From: DATGLE01 sp035294325
GTDB lineage: Bacteria > Chloroflexota > Ktedonobacteria > Ktedonobacterales > Ktedonobacteraceae
Assembly: GCA_035294325.1 (NCBI GenBank)
Contig: DATGLE010000066.1
Location: 1-64,000 of the forward strand
Direction of reading: 5' to 3'
Length of the DNA stretch: 64,000 nt
Shown: piece by piece, positions 16,573 through 25,683 of the stretch
Layout of the letters: each line of letters opens with the position of its first letter
Position numbering within the stretch: the first letter of the stretch is position 1
Position numbers and translations under genes: made by a program
Notes under the pieces: model-generated
What the model saw: only the letters and a program-made list of their open reading frames with translations
Told to the model about the DNA's origin: nothing
Databases searched by the model: none

Positions 16573-18356
16573 GCCAGCTATACGATCAATCCACACTGCA
16601 TAGCATATCAACATCGCGCAGTCCGCTGCTCACCCTGCCCCCCGGCGTTGCGGAGCGCATCGCGGCGGGCGAGGTCATCGAGCGACCCGTCTCGGTTGTC
16701 AAAGAGCTGGTCGAGAACGCGCTCGATGCCGGCGCGCATGATATTCGCCTGGAGATGCGCGGCGGCGGGCTGCACCTGATCCGCGTCAGCGATGATGGCT
16801 ATGGCATCCCCGCCGACGAACTTGAGCGCGTTTGCGAGCGCCATACGACAAGCAAGATCAGCAGCGTCGAGGATCTGAGCCGCCTGCATACGCTGGGCTT
16901 TCGCGGCGAAGCGCTTGCCAGCATCGCCGCCGTCTCGGAGATTACTATTCTCAGCCGGCCCATAGAGACCGCTCTGGCGGGCGAGGAGCAGCCCGCCGAC
17001 TGGATCACGCTGAGCGGGGGCGAAATTATCCAGCGTGGACGGCGCGCGCGGTTGCCCGGTACGACGGTCACGGTGCGCGACCTGTTCTACAACGTGCCCG
17101 CGCGCCTCAATTTCATGCGCGGCTCACGTACCGAGAATAACCATGTCATGCAACTATTGCAGCGCTATGCCGCCGGCTACCCGGCACTGCGTTTCAGCCT
17201 GGTGATCGATGATCGCACGGTGCTGCAAACGAGCGGCAGCGGCGATCTCGCCACCACGCTCTCCGAACTCTATCGCCTGCCGCTCAACGAACTGCTCTAT
17301 CCTGTAGAGGCGAGCGATGGCGCACATTATCGTATCCAGGGCTACATCGGCAACCGTGTGCTGGCACAGCCCACACGCCAGTATGTGATGCTCTTTGTCA
17401 ACGGGCGCCCGGTGCGGATCCGCGCCTTACAGGAGGCGCTTGAACAGGGCTATCGCAGCCTGCTGCCGAGAGGGAAACATCCCCTGCTGGCGCTGCACCT
17501 CATGATCCCGCCGGAGGAGATCGACGCCAATGTACATCCCGCCAAGCTGGAGGTTCGCCTGGCCTGTGAGGAGACCGTAGGAGCAGCCCTGACGCAGGCC
17601 ATACGCTCCATCCTTGAGCGCAGCCCGGCACATCCCGAAACGATGCGTTTCCCCGGCCCGGCGCTGGCGAATCAGCGCCGCCTGCCCGGCCCGCACCGGC
17701 ACGGGCTGCGCGTCGCGGAGTCCGCGGAGGGCTACCACGCCGGATCAGCGCCCACGGGAACGCCGGAGGCAATCTCCAGCCTGCGCCCGCTGGCGCAACT
17801 GCAACAGGCCGTGATCCTTGCGGAAGCGCCCGATGGCAGCCTCTACCTGATCGACCAGCATCGCGCGCACGAGCGCATCATCTACGAGCACCTGCGCCAT
17901 ACCTACGCGGGATGCTCGCATGAAGGCCAGGAAGAGGCACTGAACGCTCATATGCTGCTGGAGCCGGTGATCGTTGAAATGAAGCGGCACCAGGCGGAAC
18001 TGCTTGAGCAGCGCCTGCCGATGCTGCGCGGGCTGGGCCTGGAATGCGAGCGCTTCGGCGGGCGCAGCTTCCTGGTGCGCTCGGTGCCGAGCGGCGAAGG
18101 CGCCGAACAACTGGCCTCTCACCTGCACGAACTGGTGACGATGGCAGCGGAGGATAGCGCCGATTGGGAGGATCACCTGCTCATTGCCCTGGCATGCCGC
18201 TCCGCGCTGCGACGCGGGCGCGAACTGGGACCGGGCGAGCAGCTGGCTCTGCTCAAAGCGCTGGCTAACACTGCGGCTCCGGCAGCCTGCCCGCATGGCA
18301 GCCCCATCCTTCTGCACTACAGTCGCTCATTCCTGATCGACAAATTCGACTGGTGA
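16569..18356 (+). CDS. mutL: DNA mismatch repair protein MutL
   Basis: The 595-residue MutL couples mismatch recognition to strand incision. The GHKL ATPase lies in residues 20-340: RIAAGEVIERP, ELVENALDAGA, DDGYGIP, TLGFRGEALASI and FYNVPARLNF. The C-terminal domain carries the endonuclease-type motif as DQHRAHERIIYE, with Arg in place of the usual Ala, plus ACRSALRRG and ACPHGSPIL, so it should nick DNA itself; a MutH is not needed. The ATG overlaps the mutS stop codon. A bidirectional terminator follows 58 bp after the stop. Confidence 0.96.
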   Translation: MSQLYDQSTLHSISTSRSPLLTLPPGVAERIAAGEVIERPVSVVKELVENALDAGAHDIRLEMRGGGLHLIRVSDDGYGIPADELERVCERHTTSKISSVEDLSRLHTLGFRGEALASIAAVSEITILSRPIETALAGEEQPADWITLSGGEIIQRGRRARLPGTTVTVRDLFYNVPARLNFMRGSRTENNHVMQLLQRYAAGYPALRFSLVIDDRTVLQTSGSGDLATTLSELYRLPLNELLYPVEASDGAHYRIQGYIGNRVLAQPTRQYVMLFVNGRPVRIRALQEALEQGYRSLLPRGKHPLLALHLMIPPEEIDANVHPAKLEVRLACEETVGAALTQAIRSILERSPAHPETMRFPGPALANQRRLPGPHRHGLRVAESAEGYHAGSAPTGTPEAISSLRPLAQLQQAVILAEAPDGSLYLIDQHRAHERIIYEHLRHTYAGCSHEGQEEALNAHMLLEPVIVEMKRHQAELLEQRLPMLRGLGLECERFGGRSFLVRSVPSGEGAEQLASHLHELVTMAAEDSADWEDHLLIALACRSALRRGRELGPGEQLALLKALANTAAPAACPHGSPILLHYSRSFLIDKFDW

Positions 18357-18414
18357 AGAATAGGTCAGGTGAACCCCACGCCTGAAGGCAGGGGTCTCCT
18401 GCGCCTATAGGATG

Positions 18415-18451
18415 AAAAGGCTTGAGCCGGCAGCGCCGGCTCAAGCCTTTT
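18415..18451. terminator. Bidirectional intrinsic terminator between mutL and SBP gene
   Basis: A perfect 17-bp stem, AAAAGGCTTGAGCCGGC with its complement, around an AGC loop. It is flanked by A residues on one side and T residues on the other, so it can end both convergent transcripts. Confidence 0.9.
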
Positions 18452-18482
18452 TGCGTCATTTTTTGAACAGAAACAACGGGAA

Positions 18483-20240
18483 TTACTGAAAACGGCTCGT
18501 ATCAGCGCAGGGTCTGGCCGTCGTCTTGTAGATCGATCCCCAATCATCGGGCGGCGTCAGAGCCTGGGCATTATCTACCACACCGGAAACGCAGGGTTTC
18601 AGCAGGTAGGTGCTCTCTACCTGGAACATCGGGATCCAGCCAACATCATTCACGATGTTCTGCTCGATCTGATTGTACTGCTGCATGCGCGAGTTGAAGT
18701 CGAGGTTGACATCGGCCTGCTGCATCAAGCGCTGGTTGGCCTGCTGCTCGGCATTGTACGGCCCGTTGTTCTGGCCGTAGTTGCTGCTGTTCTTCGTCGC
18801 ATTCTGACTGAAGAGCAGCGTAATCCAGTCCTGCGGATCGGGATAGTCGGCATACCAGTCGCTGGCCCACATCTGAGGCCCTTTGGGATTATGCGCCGCC
18901 CCGTCAACATCGGCGAAGAACTTGGAGCGGTCTTCGATCTGGATCTTGACGGTTACGCCGAGCACGTTCTGCCACATCTGCTGAAGAGCTGCATGCTCAT
19001 GCTCGGAATCAGTTCCACCAACATTGGTCGCCAGGAGCGAGACCTGCGGGAAGGTAGCCAGCGTAAGGCCCTCCTCTTTCAGCCCTTGCTGGAAGAGCTG
19101 CTTCGCCAGTTGAGGGTCGCCGCTCGTCCCCTTGACGCCGCCGGGGCCGGTGAGATTGGGATTGTAGCCAGGCATGCCCTGCGGCACAATATGGTTCGTC
19201 GGCATCAACGTGCCCTTGAAGATATTGTTGGCAATCAGATCTTTGTTGATTGCCAGCGCGAACGCCTGGCGGATCTTGATGTTGTCGAACGGCTTCGTCA
19301 GGTAGTTCAGCCCCAGGAAGTCAATCGCCAGCAGCGGAAACTGGTGGAACTGGTGGTCGGGGAGACTCTTCACCTGCTGAAGCACGTCGGAAGGAAAGTC
19401 CGATGTATCGACGCGGTTGACCTGGTAGTCTTTGTAGGTAGTATCGGAATCGGCATAGAAAGGCTCAACGACCTTGCGCAACTGCGGCCTGGGGCCGTAG
19501 TAGTTCGGATTGGGCACGAACTCGATTTCCTGACTGGGCGTATAACGTGAGACCTTCCAGGGACCATCACCGCCGCCCTCGGTCAGATGATGGGTAAAAT
19601 CAGCGCCGTATTTGTCGATCAGGCTTTTCTCCACGACATATGAGGAAGGATAGGTCAGCGTATCCAGGAAGTAGGCCGCTTTCTTGTTGGTCACGATTAC
19701 GACGGTAGTATCGTCGGGCGTCAGAATGCTATCGCCGATAATGGTCTTGATCTGACCGCTGTTGAGCTTATCCGAGTCTTTGATCAGGCCCAGATAAAAC
19801 GGGGCGGAGCCGGACCTGGTGGCCGGTTGCAGCGCGCGATCAATGCTATAGGCGACATCCTTCGAGGTGAGCGGCGTGCCATCGCTGAACTTGAGATTCG
19901 GCTTGAGCTTGAAGGTCCAGGTCAGCCCATCGGAACTCACCTGATAGGATTGCGCGAGCTGATTATGGATCTGTAGCTTATCATCGAGCGTCACCAGGCC
20001 GGTAAAGACCATATCGACGGCTGCGATAGAGGGAATATCCGATGCCAGAGCCGGATCAAAGGTCGTGATGTCCGCTGATCCCTCAATCGGCGAAACATAG
20101 ATCTGCTGGCTATCCGGCGCTTTAGACGAGTTCGGCGTTTGCGGGGTGGTCGCGCCACCCCCGCAGGCGGCGAGCAGCAGCGCCAGCAAGCCGAAAAACG
20201 ACGACAAAAAGCCCCGGGTAAATTTCTTGCCAGGCCGCAT
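18483..20240 (-). CDS. Peptide-type ABC transporter substrate-binding lipoprotein (family 5)
   Basis: A 585-residue extracytoplasmic solute-binding protein of the DppA/OppA family. The signal peptide ends LLALLLAAC, so the mature protein is lipid anchored. Family landmarks include FDPALASDIPSIAAVDMVF, LTWTFKLKPNLKFSDGTPLT, IRQAFALAINKDLI and MWASDWYADYPDPQDW near 450. It should capture peptides or similar oligomeric ligands; the ligand cannot be read from sequence. No permease or ATPase genes adjoin it, so it must share a transporter encoded elsewhere or act as a sensor. AAGGGAGAAG precedes the start. Confidence 0.92.
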   Translation of the reverse strand: MRPGKKFTRGFLSSFFGLLALLLAACGGGATTPQTPNSSKAPDSQQIYVSPIEGSADITTFDPALASDIPSIAAVDMVFTGLVTLDDKLQIHNQLAQSYQVSSDGLTWTFKLKPNLKFSDGTPLTSKDVAYSIDRALQPATRSGSAPFYLGLIKDSDKLNSGQIKTIIGDSILTPDDTTVVIVTNKKAAYFLDTLTYPSSYVVEKSLIDKYGADFTHHLTEGGGDGPWKVSRYTPSQEIEFVPNPNYYGPRPQLRKVVEPFYADSDTTYKDYQVNRVDTSDFPSDVLQQVKSLPDHQFHQFPLLAIDFLGLNYLTKPFDNIKIRQAFALAINKDLIANNIFKGTLMPTNHIVPQGMPGYNPNLTGPGGVKGTSGDPQLAKQLFQQGLKEEGLTLATFPQVSLLATNVGGTDSEHEHAALQQMWQNVLGVTVKIQIEDRSKFFADVDGAAHNPKGPQMWASDWYADYPDPQDWITLLFSQNATKNSSNYGQNNGPYNAEQQANQRLMQQADVNLDFNSRMQQYNQIEQNIVNDVGWIPMFQVESTYLLKPCVSGVVDNAQALTPPDDWGSIYKTTARPCADTSRFQ

Positions 20241-20347
20241 GTAAACTTCTCCCTTCTGTGCAATGAAATACTACGTCAGGCAGGAATGATAATTTCTATG
20301 CGTATTATAACATATAGCTTGTTAGATTTCATCAATTTCCATCGCTG

Positions 20348-20367
20348 AGATCTAGACCTCTAGATCT
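20348..20367. promoter_or_regulatory. Perfect inverted repeat between divergent SBP gene and rlmN
   Basis: AGATCTAGA-CC-TCTAGATCT is a perfect 9-bp inverted repeat 108 bp upstream of the SBP start and 157 bp upstream of rlmN. Its size and position fit an operator for a dimeric regulator of one or both genes. Confidence 0.45.
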
Positions 20368-20431
20368 GCCGGCTCCCCCACTATACGATATACGCATCAA
20401 TACCATCTTTCCCTCACATCCACAGGCATGT

Positions 20432-20437
20432 TATAAT
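20432..20437 (+). promoter_or_regulatory. Probable -10 box of rlmN promoter
   Basis: TATAAT is present in ATGTTATAATGGGAG, 87 bp before the rlmN start codon. The matching -35 region (around TTTCCC) is poor. Confidence 0.45.
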
Positions 20438-20523
20438 GGGAGCGTCTACTAAATTCAGGAAAGGGAATTTCGTGGGGACATCCCACAGCCCATCGGGAGG
20501 TTGCGCCTCCTGCACCTCTGCTA

Positions 20524-21690
20524 ATGAAAATCATGAGCGTCACACCGCGACCAGCGGTCCGATCATCACCACAAATTCATAACCATCAGAAGATCGACCT
20601 GCTCGCGCTTACCCTTCCGCAACTGCAACAGTGGATGGTCGAGCGGGGCGAGGCGGCGTTTCGCGCCCGCCAGGTCTACAACTGGCTCTACCAGCACCTG
20701 GCCGACGATTTCTCGGCCATGACCAATCTGCCACAGAGCCTGCGTCAACGACTGGCGCAAGAGGCGCGCATCGGTCCCCTGATCGTGCGCAGCGAGCAGC
20801 ACTCGAAGGATGACCGCACGCGCAAAGTTCTACTGGAACTGGCGGACGGGAAATTGATCGAGTCGGTGCTCATGCTCTATCCGCCGCTGGGGGAGTCCAG
20901 CGCGCGGGCCACTGTCTGCGTCTCCAGCCAGGCCGGGTGCGCCTACGGGTGCACGTTCTGCGCAACGGGACAGATGGGCTTTGATCGTCACCTGAGCGCG
21001 GGGGAGATCGTAGCCCAGGTGCTTCTCTTCGCGCGCGAACTGCGGGCGGCGCCGTGGAGCGCGGCTGGCCTGCCCGGCAGCAAGCCGATTGACCACATCA
21101 CCAATATCGTGCTCATGGGCATGGGGGAGCCGCTGCATAACTATAACAACGTCCTGCAAGCCCTGCGCATTCTGAACAGCCCCGAAGGCTTCAACCTGGG
21201 AGCGCGCCACATGACGGTCTCGACGGTTGGACTCGTCCCCGCCATTCGCAGGCTGAGCCAGGAGCCGCTACAGGTCAACCTGGCGATTTCGCTGCACGCG
21301 CCAACCGATGCCCTGCGCAGCCAGACCATGCCCATCAACCGCAAATACCCGCTCAAGGAACTGCTCGCCGCCTGTCAGGATTACATCGCGGCCACCGGGC
21401 GGCAGGTCACGTTTGAATACGTACTGCTGGCTGGCGTCAACGATACGCCCACCCACGCGCAACAACTCGCGGCCCTGCTTGCGCCGCTCAGGCAGTTCGC
21501 CCACGTCAACTGTATTCCGGTCAATGCAACGGAGGCCAGCTATCGTCCGCCCACGCCCGACGCGATGCGCGCATTTCGCGCAGTTCTCTTCGAGCACGGG
21601 GTGAGCAATAGCGTGCGTGCGGAGCGCGGCGACGACATCGCCGCCGCCTGCGGCCAGTTGCGCACGCGCTTTGTTAAGGGGAAAATTTGA
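20524..21690 (+). CDS. rlmN: Dual-specificity 23S rRNA/tRNA adenine C2 methyltransferase RlmN
   Basis: The 388-residue radical SAM enzyme methylates C2 of A2503 in 23S rRNA and of A37 in some tRNAs. The cluster-binding cysteines are C139, C143 and C146 in GCAYGCTFC, followed by ATGQMGF. Other family marks are FRARQVYNWLYQ near 45, NIVLMGMGEPLHNYNNV near 195, LAISLHAPTDALR near 255 and the methyl-carrying cysteine region near the end (NSVRAERGDDIAAACGQL). The ATG at 20524 has only a weak ribosome site; a GGAGG 24 bases upstream sits in a small hairpin (about 20496-20510), so translation could be structurally limited. An ATG four codons on is the alternative start. Confidence 0.94.
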   Translation: MKIMSVTPRPAVRSSPQIHNHQKIDLLALTLPQLQQWMVERGEAAFRARQVYNWLYQHLADDFSAMTNLPQSLRQRLAQEARIGPLIVRSEQHSKDDRTRKVLLELADGKLIESVLMLYPPLGESSARATVCVSSQAGCAYGCTFCATGQMGFDRHLSAGEIVAQVLLFARELRAAPWSAAGLPGSKPIDHITNIVLMGMGEPLHNYNNVLQALRILNSPEGFNLGARHMTVSTVGLVPAIRRLSQEPLQVNLAISLHAPTDALRSQTMPINRKYPLKELLAACQDYIAATGRQVTFEYVLLAGVNDTPTHAQQLAALLAPLRQFAHVNCIPVNATEASYRPPTPDAMRAFRAVLFEHGVSNSVRAERGDDIAAACGQLRTRFVKGKI

Positions 21691-21730
21691 TTGCTGGAGA
21701 TCTATCCCGCGTAAGACGAAAACACCCCGC

Positions 21731-21797
21731 GCAAGACGGGGGCAAGGCCCGTCTCTACATGTCGGCAATGTAGAGACGGGGCTTGCCCCCGTCTTGC
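21731..21797. repeat. Extragenic palindrome, GACGGGGGCAAGCCCCGTC family
   Basis: Thirty-base arms 21731-21760 and 21768-21797 differ at one position and are joined by seven bases. A partial third half follows at 21798-21838. Copies of the family are at 47376-47458 and 62314-62437. It lies between convergent rlmN and rpmB. Confidence 0.8.
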
Positions 21798-21859
21798 GTG
21801 CCCCCGTCTCTACATGTCCCCGTCTTGCAAAACACGCTTTATCCGTAGGATCACCAGGA

Positions 21860-22057
21860 TTAGCGCGCTTTGGGCAGCTTGCTCAGTGTGCGCAGACAGC
21901 GCGTGCAGATATTTACCATCTGCTGCTTGCCGTTGATCTCGACACGACGGCGGTGCACATTGAGCACCCAACGGCGGCGTGTACGGTGCTGCGAAAAAGG
22001 CACATTATTGCCGTACATAGGTTTGCGCTCACATATATCACAACGACCCGCGGCCAT
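21860..22057 (-). CDS. rpmB: 50S ribosomal protein bL28
   Basis: A 65-residue bL28, a late-assembling large-subunit protein. It carries the zinc-binding CxxC form: CDIC near the N-terminus (residues 6-9) and CTRC near residue 52. The blocks GNNVPFSQHRTRRRWVLNVH and CLRTLSKL are typical. GGGAGGAG precedes the start. It is divergent from the Asp23-FakA-FakB operon, as in many Gram-positive genomes. Confidence 0.95.
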   Translation of the reverse strand: MAAGRCDICERKPMYGNNVPFSQHRTRRRWVLNVHRRRVEINGKQQMVNICTRCLRTLSKLPKAR

Positions 22058-22082
22058 AACTCTTCTCCTCCCGTGATTTTTG

Positions 22083-22111
22083 TTGATTCTCAGCGGGGCC
22101 TCTGGTATACT
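22083..22111 (+). promoter_or_regulatory. Sigma-70-type promoter of Asp23-fakA-fakB
   Basis: TTGATT (22083-22088), a 17-bp spacer and TATACT (22106-22111) match the consensus well and lie about 90 bp before the Asp23 gene. Confidence 0.6.
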
Positions 22112-22202
22112 ACATCCGTGAAACCCGTGGAGCGATCTGACAATTCCAAACGTTATGTGAGTATACCCGATATGGCTTGATTTGGCAAGAGAGATAACCC
22201 GT

Positions 22203-22622
22203 ATGCATACGCCAAAGACATCCGCTATTCACCTCGAGCATGGCTCGCGCCCTCCTGGTAAGATCGAGGTCCTTCCCAATGCCATTCATACCATCACGGT
22301 CCAGGCTACCAGTGAATGTTATGGTGTGCTGGGGATTGCCGCTCCGCGCCTGCGCGGCGGCGAGGCGGTCCTGCTCACAGGCGAGCAGAGCAATCAGGGA
22401 GTGCGCGTACATATTATCGACGACCAGCTAATCATTGATGTCTATGTCGTATTAGAATATGGATTGCGCATATCAGAGATCGCCCATAACATTATGAGCA
22501 GCGTCAAGTTCTCTATAGAAAGGATGCTGGGCATCCCGGTTGTCCAGGTCAACGTGAATGTCCAGGGGCTTATGCACGGTCCGGTTGCACAGGGAAAGAG
22601 TGAAGCAAAAAATCAAAGGTAG
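22203..22622 (+). CDS. Asp23/Gls24 family protein
   Basis: A 139-residue protein of the Asp23/Gls24 (YloU) family. The conserved core is EVLPNAIHTITVQATSECYG, then RVHIIDDQLIIDVYVVLEYG and IPVVQVNVNVQGL. YloU-type members are usually encoded just before the fatty acid kinase gene, as here. They are soluble, membrane-associated or alkaline-shock related; the exact role is unknown. The ATG at 22203 is chosen; a TTG at 22182 would add seven residues. It opens a three-gene operon. Confidence 0.88.
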   Translation: MHTPKTSAIHLEHGSRPPGKIEVLPNAIHTITVQATSECYGVLGIAAPRLRGGEAVLLTGEQSNQGVRVHIIDDQLIIDVYVVLEYGLRISEIAHNIMSSVKFSIERMLGIPVVQVNVNVQGLMHGPVAQGKSEAKNQR

Positions 22623-22632
22623 CAAAGCTGCT

Positions 22633-24318
22633 ATGCAGGAACAAACAGTACGCCCAGGCCGGCAGCGGCAGCGCCGCATCAGCGTCTTTGATGGTCAGGA
22701 CCTCAAGAAGTCTATCCTGGCGGGTGCGGCATGGCTGGAGGAGCACAAGGAAGCCATCAATGCGCTCAACGTCTTCCCCGTGCCCGATGGCGATACCGGC
22801 TCGAATATGTCGGCCACCATGCAGTCCGCCATTCGCAATATCGCTAAAAGCAGCGAGACCTCCGCCAGCGACATTGCCGCCAGGTTAGCGCACGATGCAC
22901 TGCTCGGCGCGCGCGGAAACTCCGGAGTGATTCTCTCTCAGACGCTGCGCGGGCTGGCCGCCGGCCTCGCCGGGAAAAAGACATTCACCGCTCCGGACCT
23001 CGCCGATGCCATGCAGGAGGCCGAGCGCCTCGCTTATCGCGCCGTTATCAAGCCGGTAGAGGGCACGATCCTCACCGTTGTGCGCGAGAGCGCCGCGGCG
23101 GCCAGGCACAGCGCTGAGCGCGGCGATGATCTCGTCGCCTTGATGCAGGAGGTAGTCAACGCAGCTCGCCAGGCCGTCGCGCGCACCCCCGATCTGCTCC
23201 CCACGCTCAAGCAGGCGGGTGTCGTTGACGCCGGAGGGCAGGGCTTCTGTACCATTCTGGAGGGGGTATGGCGCTATATGCGCGGAGAGGCGGGACCGGC
23301 GGCCTCGCCGGCCACGCCGTCAACGGCGGAGCCTGCTGCGCGGAAGGGGCGCGTCTCCATCGAAGAGGAATATGGCTACGAGGTCGTCTTCCTGCTGCGC
23401 GGCTCTGGCCTCGATGTCGAACGCATCAGGCAAACGATCATCGATATGGGCGGCGTCTCCACCGTCGTCGCCGGGGATGAGAAGCTGTTGAAGGTCCATA
23501 CACACACGCCCACCCCCGGCAAAATCCTCGACTACGGCGTCAGCCTGGGCAGCCTGCTCGATATCAATATCGAAAATCTCCAGGAGCAGAGCCTGAACTA
23601 CGCGGCGGAGAGCGCCGCCGAGCACGCGGCGGAGGAGGAGAACCGTACAGAGAGCGAGACCCCCCGGATCGCAACCGTCGCCGTTGTCTCAGGTGCAGGC
23701 TTCGAGAAGGTCTTCCAGGGGCTAAAGGTCAGCGCCATCGTCCCCGGCGGGCAAACCATGAATCCCAGTATCGAGGAGTTGCTCTCAGCCGTCGAATCGG
23801 TGGCGGCGCAGCAGGTCATTATTTTACCAAACAATGGCAACGTCATCATGAGTGCGGAGCAGGTGAGCGGATTGACGCAGAAAGAGGTGTGTGTTGTTCC
23901 CACAAAGACGCTCTGCCAGGGTATCGCGGCGCTGCTGGGCTTTAATTACGAGGCCGACTTCGCTATCAACTGCAAGACCATGACCGAGGCTGCGCGGCAC
24001 ATTCAGACGGCAGAGATCACCACAGCGGTGCGCTCCGCTCAGATAGGGGGTGTCCATGTGCGCGAGGGCGATTATATCGGCGTCATTAACGGGGACCTCG
24101 CGGTTGCCGGGCAAAACATGGACCTGGTTATTCAGGACACCTTACAACGGATGCACATCGACAACTATGAGATCGTGACGCTCTACTACGGCCAGGATGT
24201 CAATACCGAGCAGGCCCAGGAGATCGCCCGGCGTATCAAGCAGGCACATTCGCATCTGGAGATCGAAGTTGTGAATGGAGGACAACCCTATTACGCCTAT
24301 ATCTTCTCAGCAGAATAA
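22633..24318 (+). CDS. fakA: Fatty acid kinase catalytic subunit FakA (DAK2/YloV)
   Basis: The 561-residue protein phosphorylates fatty acids bound to FakB, allowing exogenous or recycled fatty acids to enter phospholipid synthesis. The N-terminal DhaL/DAK2 kinase domain (about 18-215) has the metal and nucleotide site in NVFPVPDGDTGSNMSATM, plus LLGARGNSGVILSQTLRG and AGVVDAGGQGF. The middle domain starts at EEYGYEVVFLLRG and the C-terminal DegV-like part has NNGNVIMSAEQ and PTKTLCQGIAALL. It starts 10 bp after the Asp23 gene and is followed 24 bp later by fakB. Length is usual for the family. Confidence 0.93.
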   Translation: MQEQTVRPGRQRQRRISVFDGQDLKKSILAGAAWLEEHKEAINALNVFPVPDGDTGSNMSATMQSAIRNIAKSSETSASDIAARLAHDALLGARGNSGVILSQTLRGLAAGLAGKKTFTAPDLADAMQEAERLAYRAVIKPVEGTILTVVRESAAAARHSAERGDDLVALMQEVVNAARQAVARTPDLLPTLKQAGVVDAGGQGFCTILEGVWRYMRGEAGPAASPATPSTAEPAARKGRVSIEEEYGYEVVFLLRGSGLDVERIRQTIIDMGGVSTVVAGDEKLLKVHTHTPTPGKILDYGVSLGSLLDINIENLQEQSLNYAAESAAEHAAEEENRTESETPRIATVAVVSGAGFEKVFQGLKVSAIVPGGQTMNPSIEELLSAVESVAAQQVIILPNNGNVIMSAEQVSGLTQKEVCVVPTKTLCQGIAALLGFNYEADFAINCKTMTEAARHIQTAEITTAVRSAQIGGVHVREGDYIGVINGDLAVAGQNMDLVIQDTLQRMHIDNYEIVTLYYGQDVNTEQAQEIARRIKQAHSHLEIEVVNGGQPYYAYIFSAE

Positions 24319-24342
24319 AAACATAGTATTTGGAGGCGCGTC

Positions 24343-25185
24343 ATGACTGTTCGCATCGTGACCGATAGCACCGCTGATCTCCCCTTAGAGCAGGCCGAAG
24401 CTGCTGGCATCACCGTCATACCGCTGACTGTCTTCTTTGGCGAAGAATCCTATCTTGAAGGCATAGAGCTTGATAACAAGGGCTTTTACGAAAAGCTGGC
24501 CGCAAGCAAGGGCCTTCCTCGCACCTCGCAACCCTCGCCCGCCGCCTTTCAGGAAGCCTATACGCGTCTCATCAACGAGGGGGCCGATGGCATTCTCTCC
24601 ATCCACCTCTCGGCAAAGTTGAGCGGCACGTATCAGTCGGCCTGCACAGCGCGCGATACGCTTCCCGGCGATCTGAAAAAAGTCCCTATCGAGGTCGTGG
24701 ATTCACGTAGCGCCAGCGCGGGCATAGGCGGGGCCGCGCTCCTGGCAGCGGAAGAGGCGCGTCAGGGCCGCGACCTGGAAACGATCAAAAACCTTGTGCT
24801 TGACCGCCTGGCGCGCACACGCATCCTGGCGGTGCTGGATACACTGGAGTACATCCGGCGTGGAGGGCGCATCGGGGCCGCGCGAGCGATGCTCGGTAAC
24901 ATGCTCAGCGTCAAGCCCATCATCGCGCTCAAAGACGGCGAGGTCATCCCCGTAGAGCAGCCGCGCACGCGCAGCAAAGCCTATGCACGCGTGGCACAAC
25001 TGGTCGAGGCGATGGGACCACTGGCGGACCTTTCGATAGTCGAGGCCAGCTCGGAAGTTGGACAGGAACTCGAGCAGGCGCTCTCACCGGTTTATCACGG
25101 AACAATCGCTCACTATAAACTGGGCGCCGTGCTGGGAACGCATACCGGTCCCGGCACCGTCGGCGCCGTCGTCGTCACACAATAG
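24343..25185 (+). CDS. fakB: DegV family fatty acid-binding protein (FakB)
   Basis: The 280-residue protein presents a fatty acid to FakA. It has the DegV opening VRIVTDSTADLP, then IPLTVFFGEESYLEG, the TSQPSP loop near 61-66 with the lipid-binding threonine/serine, ILSIHLSAKLSGTYQSA, VDSRSASAGIG and LEYIRRGGRIG. GGAGG lies seven bases before the ATG. Its place right after fakA supports the pairing; which fatty acid it binds is not visible. Confidence 0.9.
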   Translation: MTVRIVTDSTADLPLEQAEAAGITVIPLTVFFGEESYLEGIELDNKGFYEKLAASKGLPRTSQPSPAAFQEAYTRLINEGADGILSIHLSAKLSGTYQSACTARDTLPGDLKKVPIEVVDSRSASAGIGGAALLAAEEARQGRDLETIKNLVLDRLARTRILAVLDTLEYIRRGGRIGAARAMLGNMLSVKPIIALKDGEVIPVEQPRTRSKAYARVAQLVEAMGPLADLSIVEASSEVGQELEQALSPVYHGTIAHYKLGAVLGTHTGPGTVGAVVVTQ

Positions 25186-25236
25186 GGACGCGACGTGACA
25201 CACGCAGCGTGAAATCTTATCTTCAATCAAGCCTCT

Positions 25237-25340
25237 GCGTGGCTCCGCCGCGTCAGGAAGAGGTGATGTGCAGCAGGACAGGCGCTTCGCGCCTGTCCTG
25301 CTGCACATCACCTCAAAGGCGAGAGCCGCAGGCGCGAGCC
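25237..25340. repeat. Palindrome element with constant flanks (reverse orientation)
   Basis: Order: flank B complement GCGTGGCTCCGCCGCG (25237-25252), perfect 26-bp arms 25260-25285 and 25289-25314 around TTC, then flank A complement (25318-25340, GGCGAGAGCCGCAGGCGCGA...). The hairpin apex is GCGC-TTC-GCGC. The same parts occur in opposite order at 27065-27169. It follows fakB and may act as its terminator. Confidence 0.75.
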
Positions 25341-25380
25341 AGTTCCATGCGCAGGCGCGCTTTAAAGCGGCAAACAGCCA

Positions 25381-25409
25381 TTGACTATCCTAAAACTGTC
25401 ACGTACAAT
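25381..25409 (+). promoter_or_regulatory. Sigma-70-type promoter
   Basis: TTGACT (25381-25386), a 17-bp spacer and TACAAT (25404-25409). It would drive the GG-ending small protein gene with a ~270-base untranslated leader. No gene or clear RNA fold is recognised in the leader. Confidence 0.5.
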
Positions 25410-25683
25410 AGTAATAATAACAGAATCAAGCTGGCGAATGACTCAAGGCAGATGAGCGCGTCTTGTCTCGCTATAGCGGCGCTTCATAAGCGCGTGCAGT
25501 TACGCGAAACAATCCGGCAGAGCAAAGCGTGTTCTCTAAAAGGGCACCCTTCATGGATGTCTCCTTTTCTGTAGTATGTAGTTTCGTTTTTGTGAATGGG
25601 TGAGCTGCGAAAGTTCTACCCAGGACAAGATGTTCATTGGAACTGCCATCAGGAATGGCGTAGACTACGAAGGAGGAACGACT

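Noticed and set aside
21731..21838. CRISPR array
   Set aside because: The repeats are a few palindromic halves without regular repeat-spacer spacing, and no cas gene is present.
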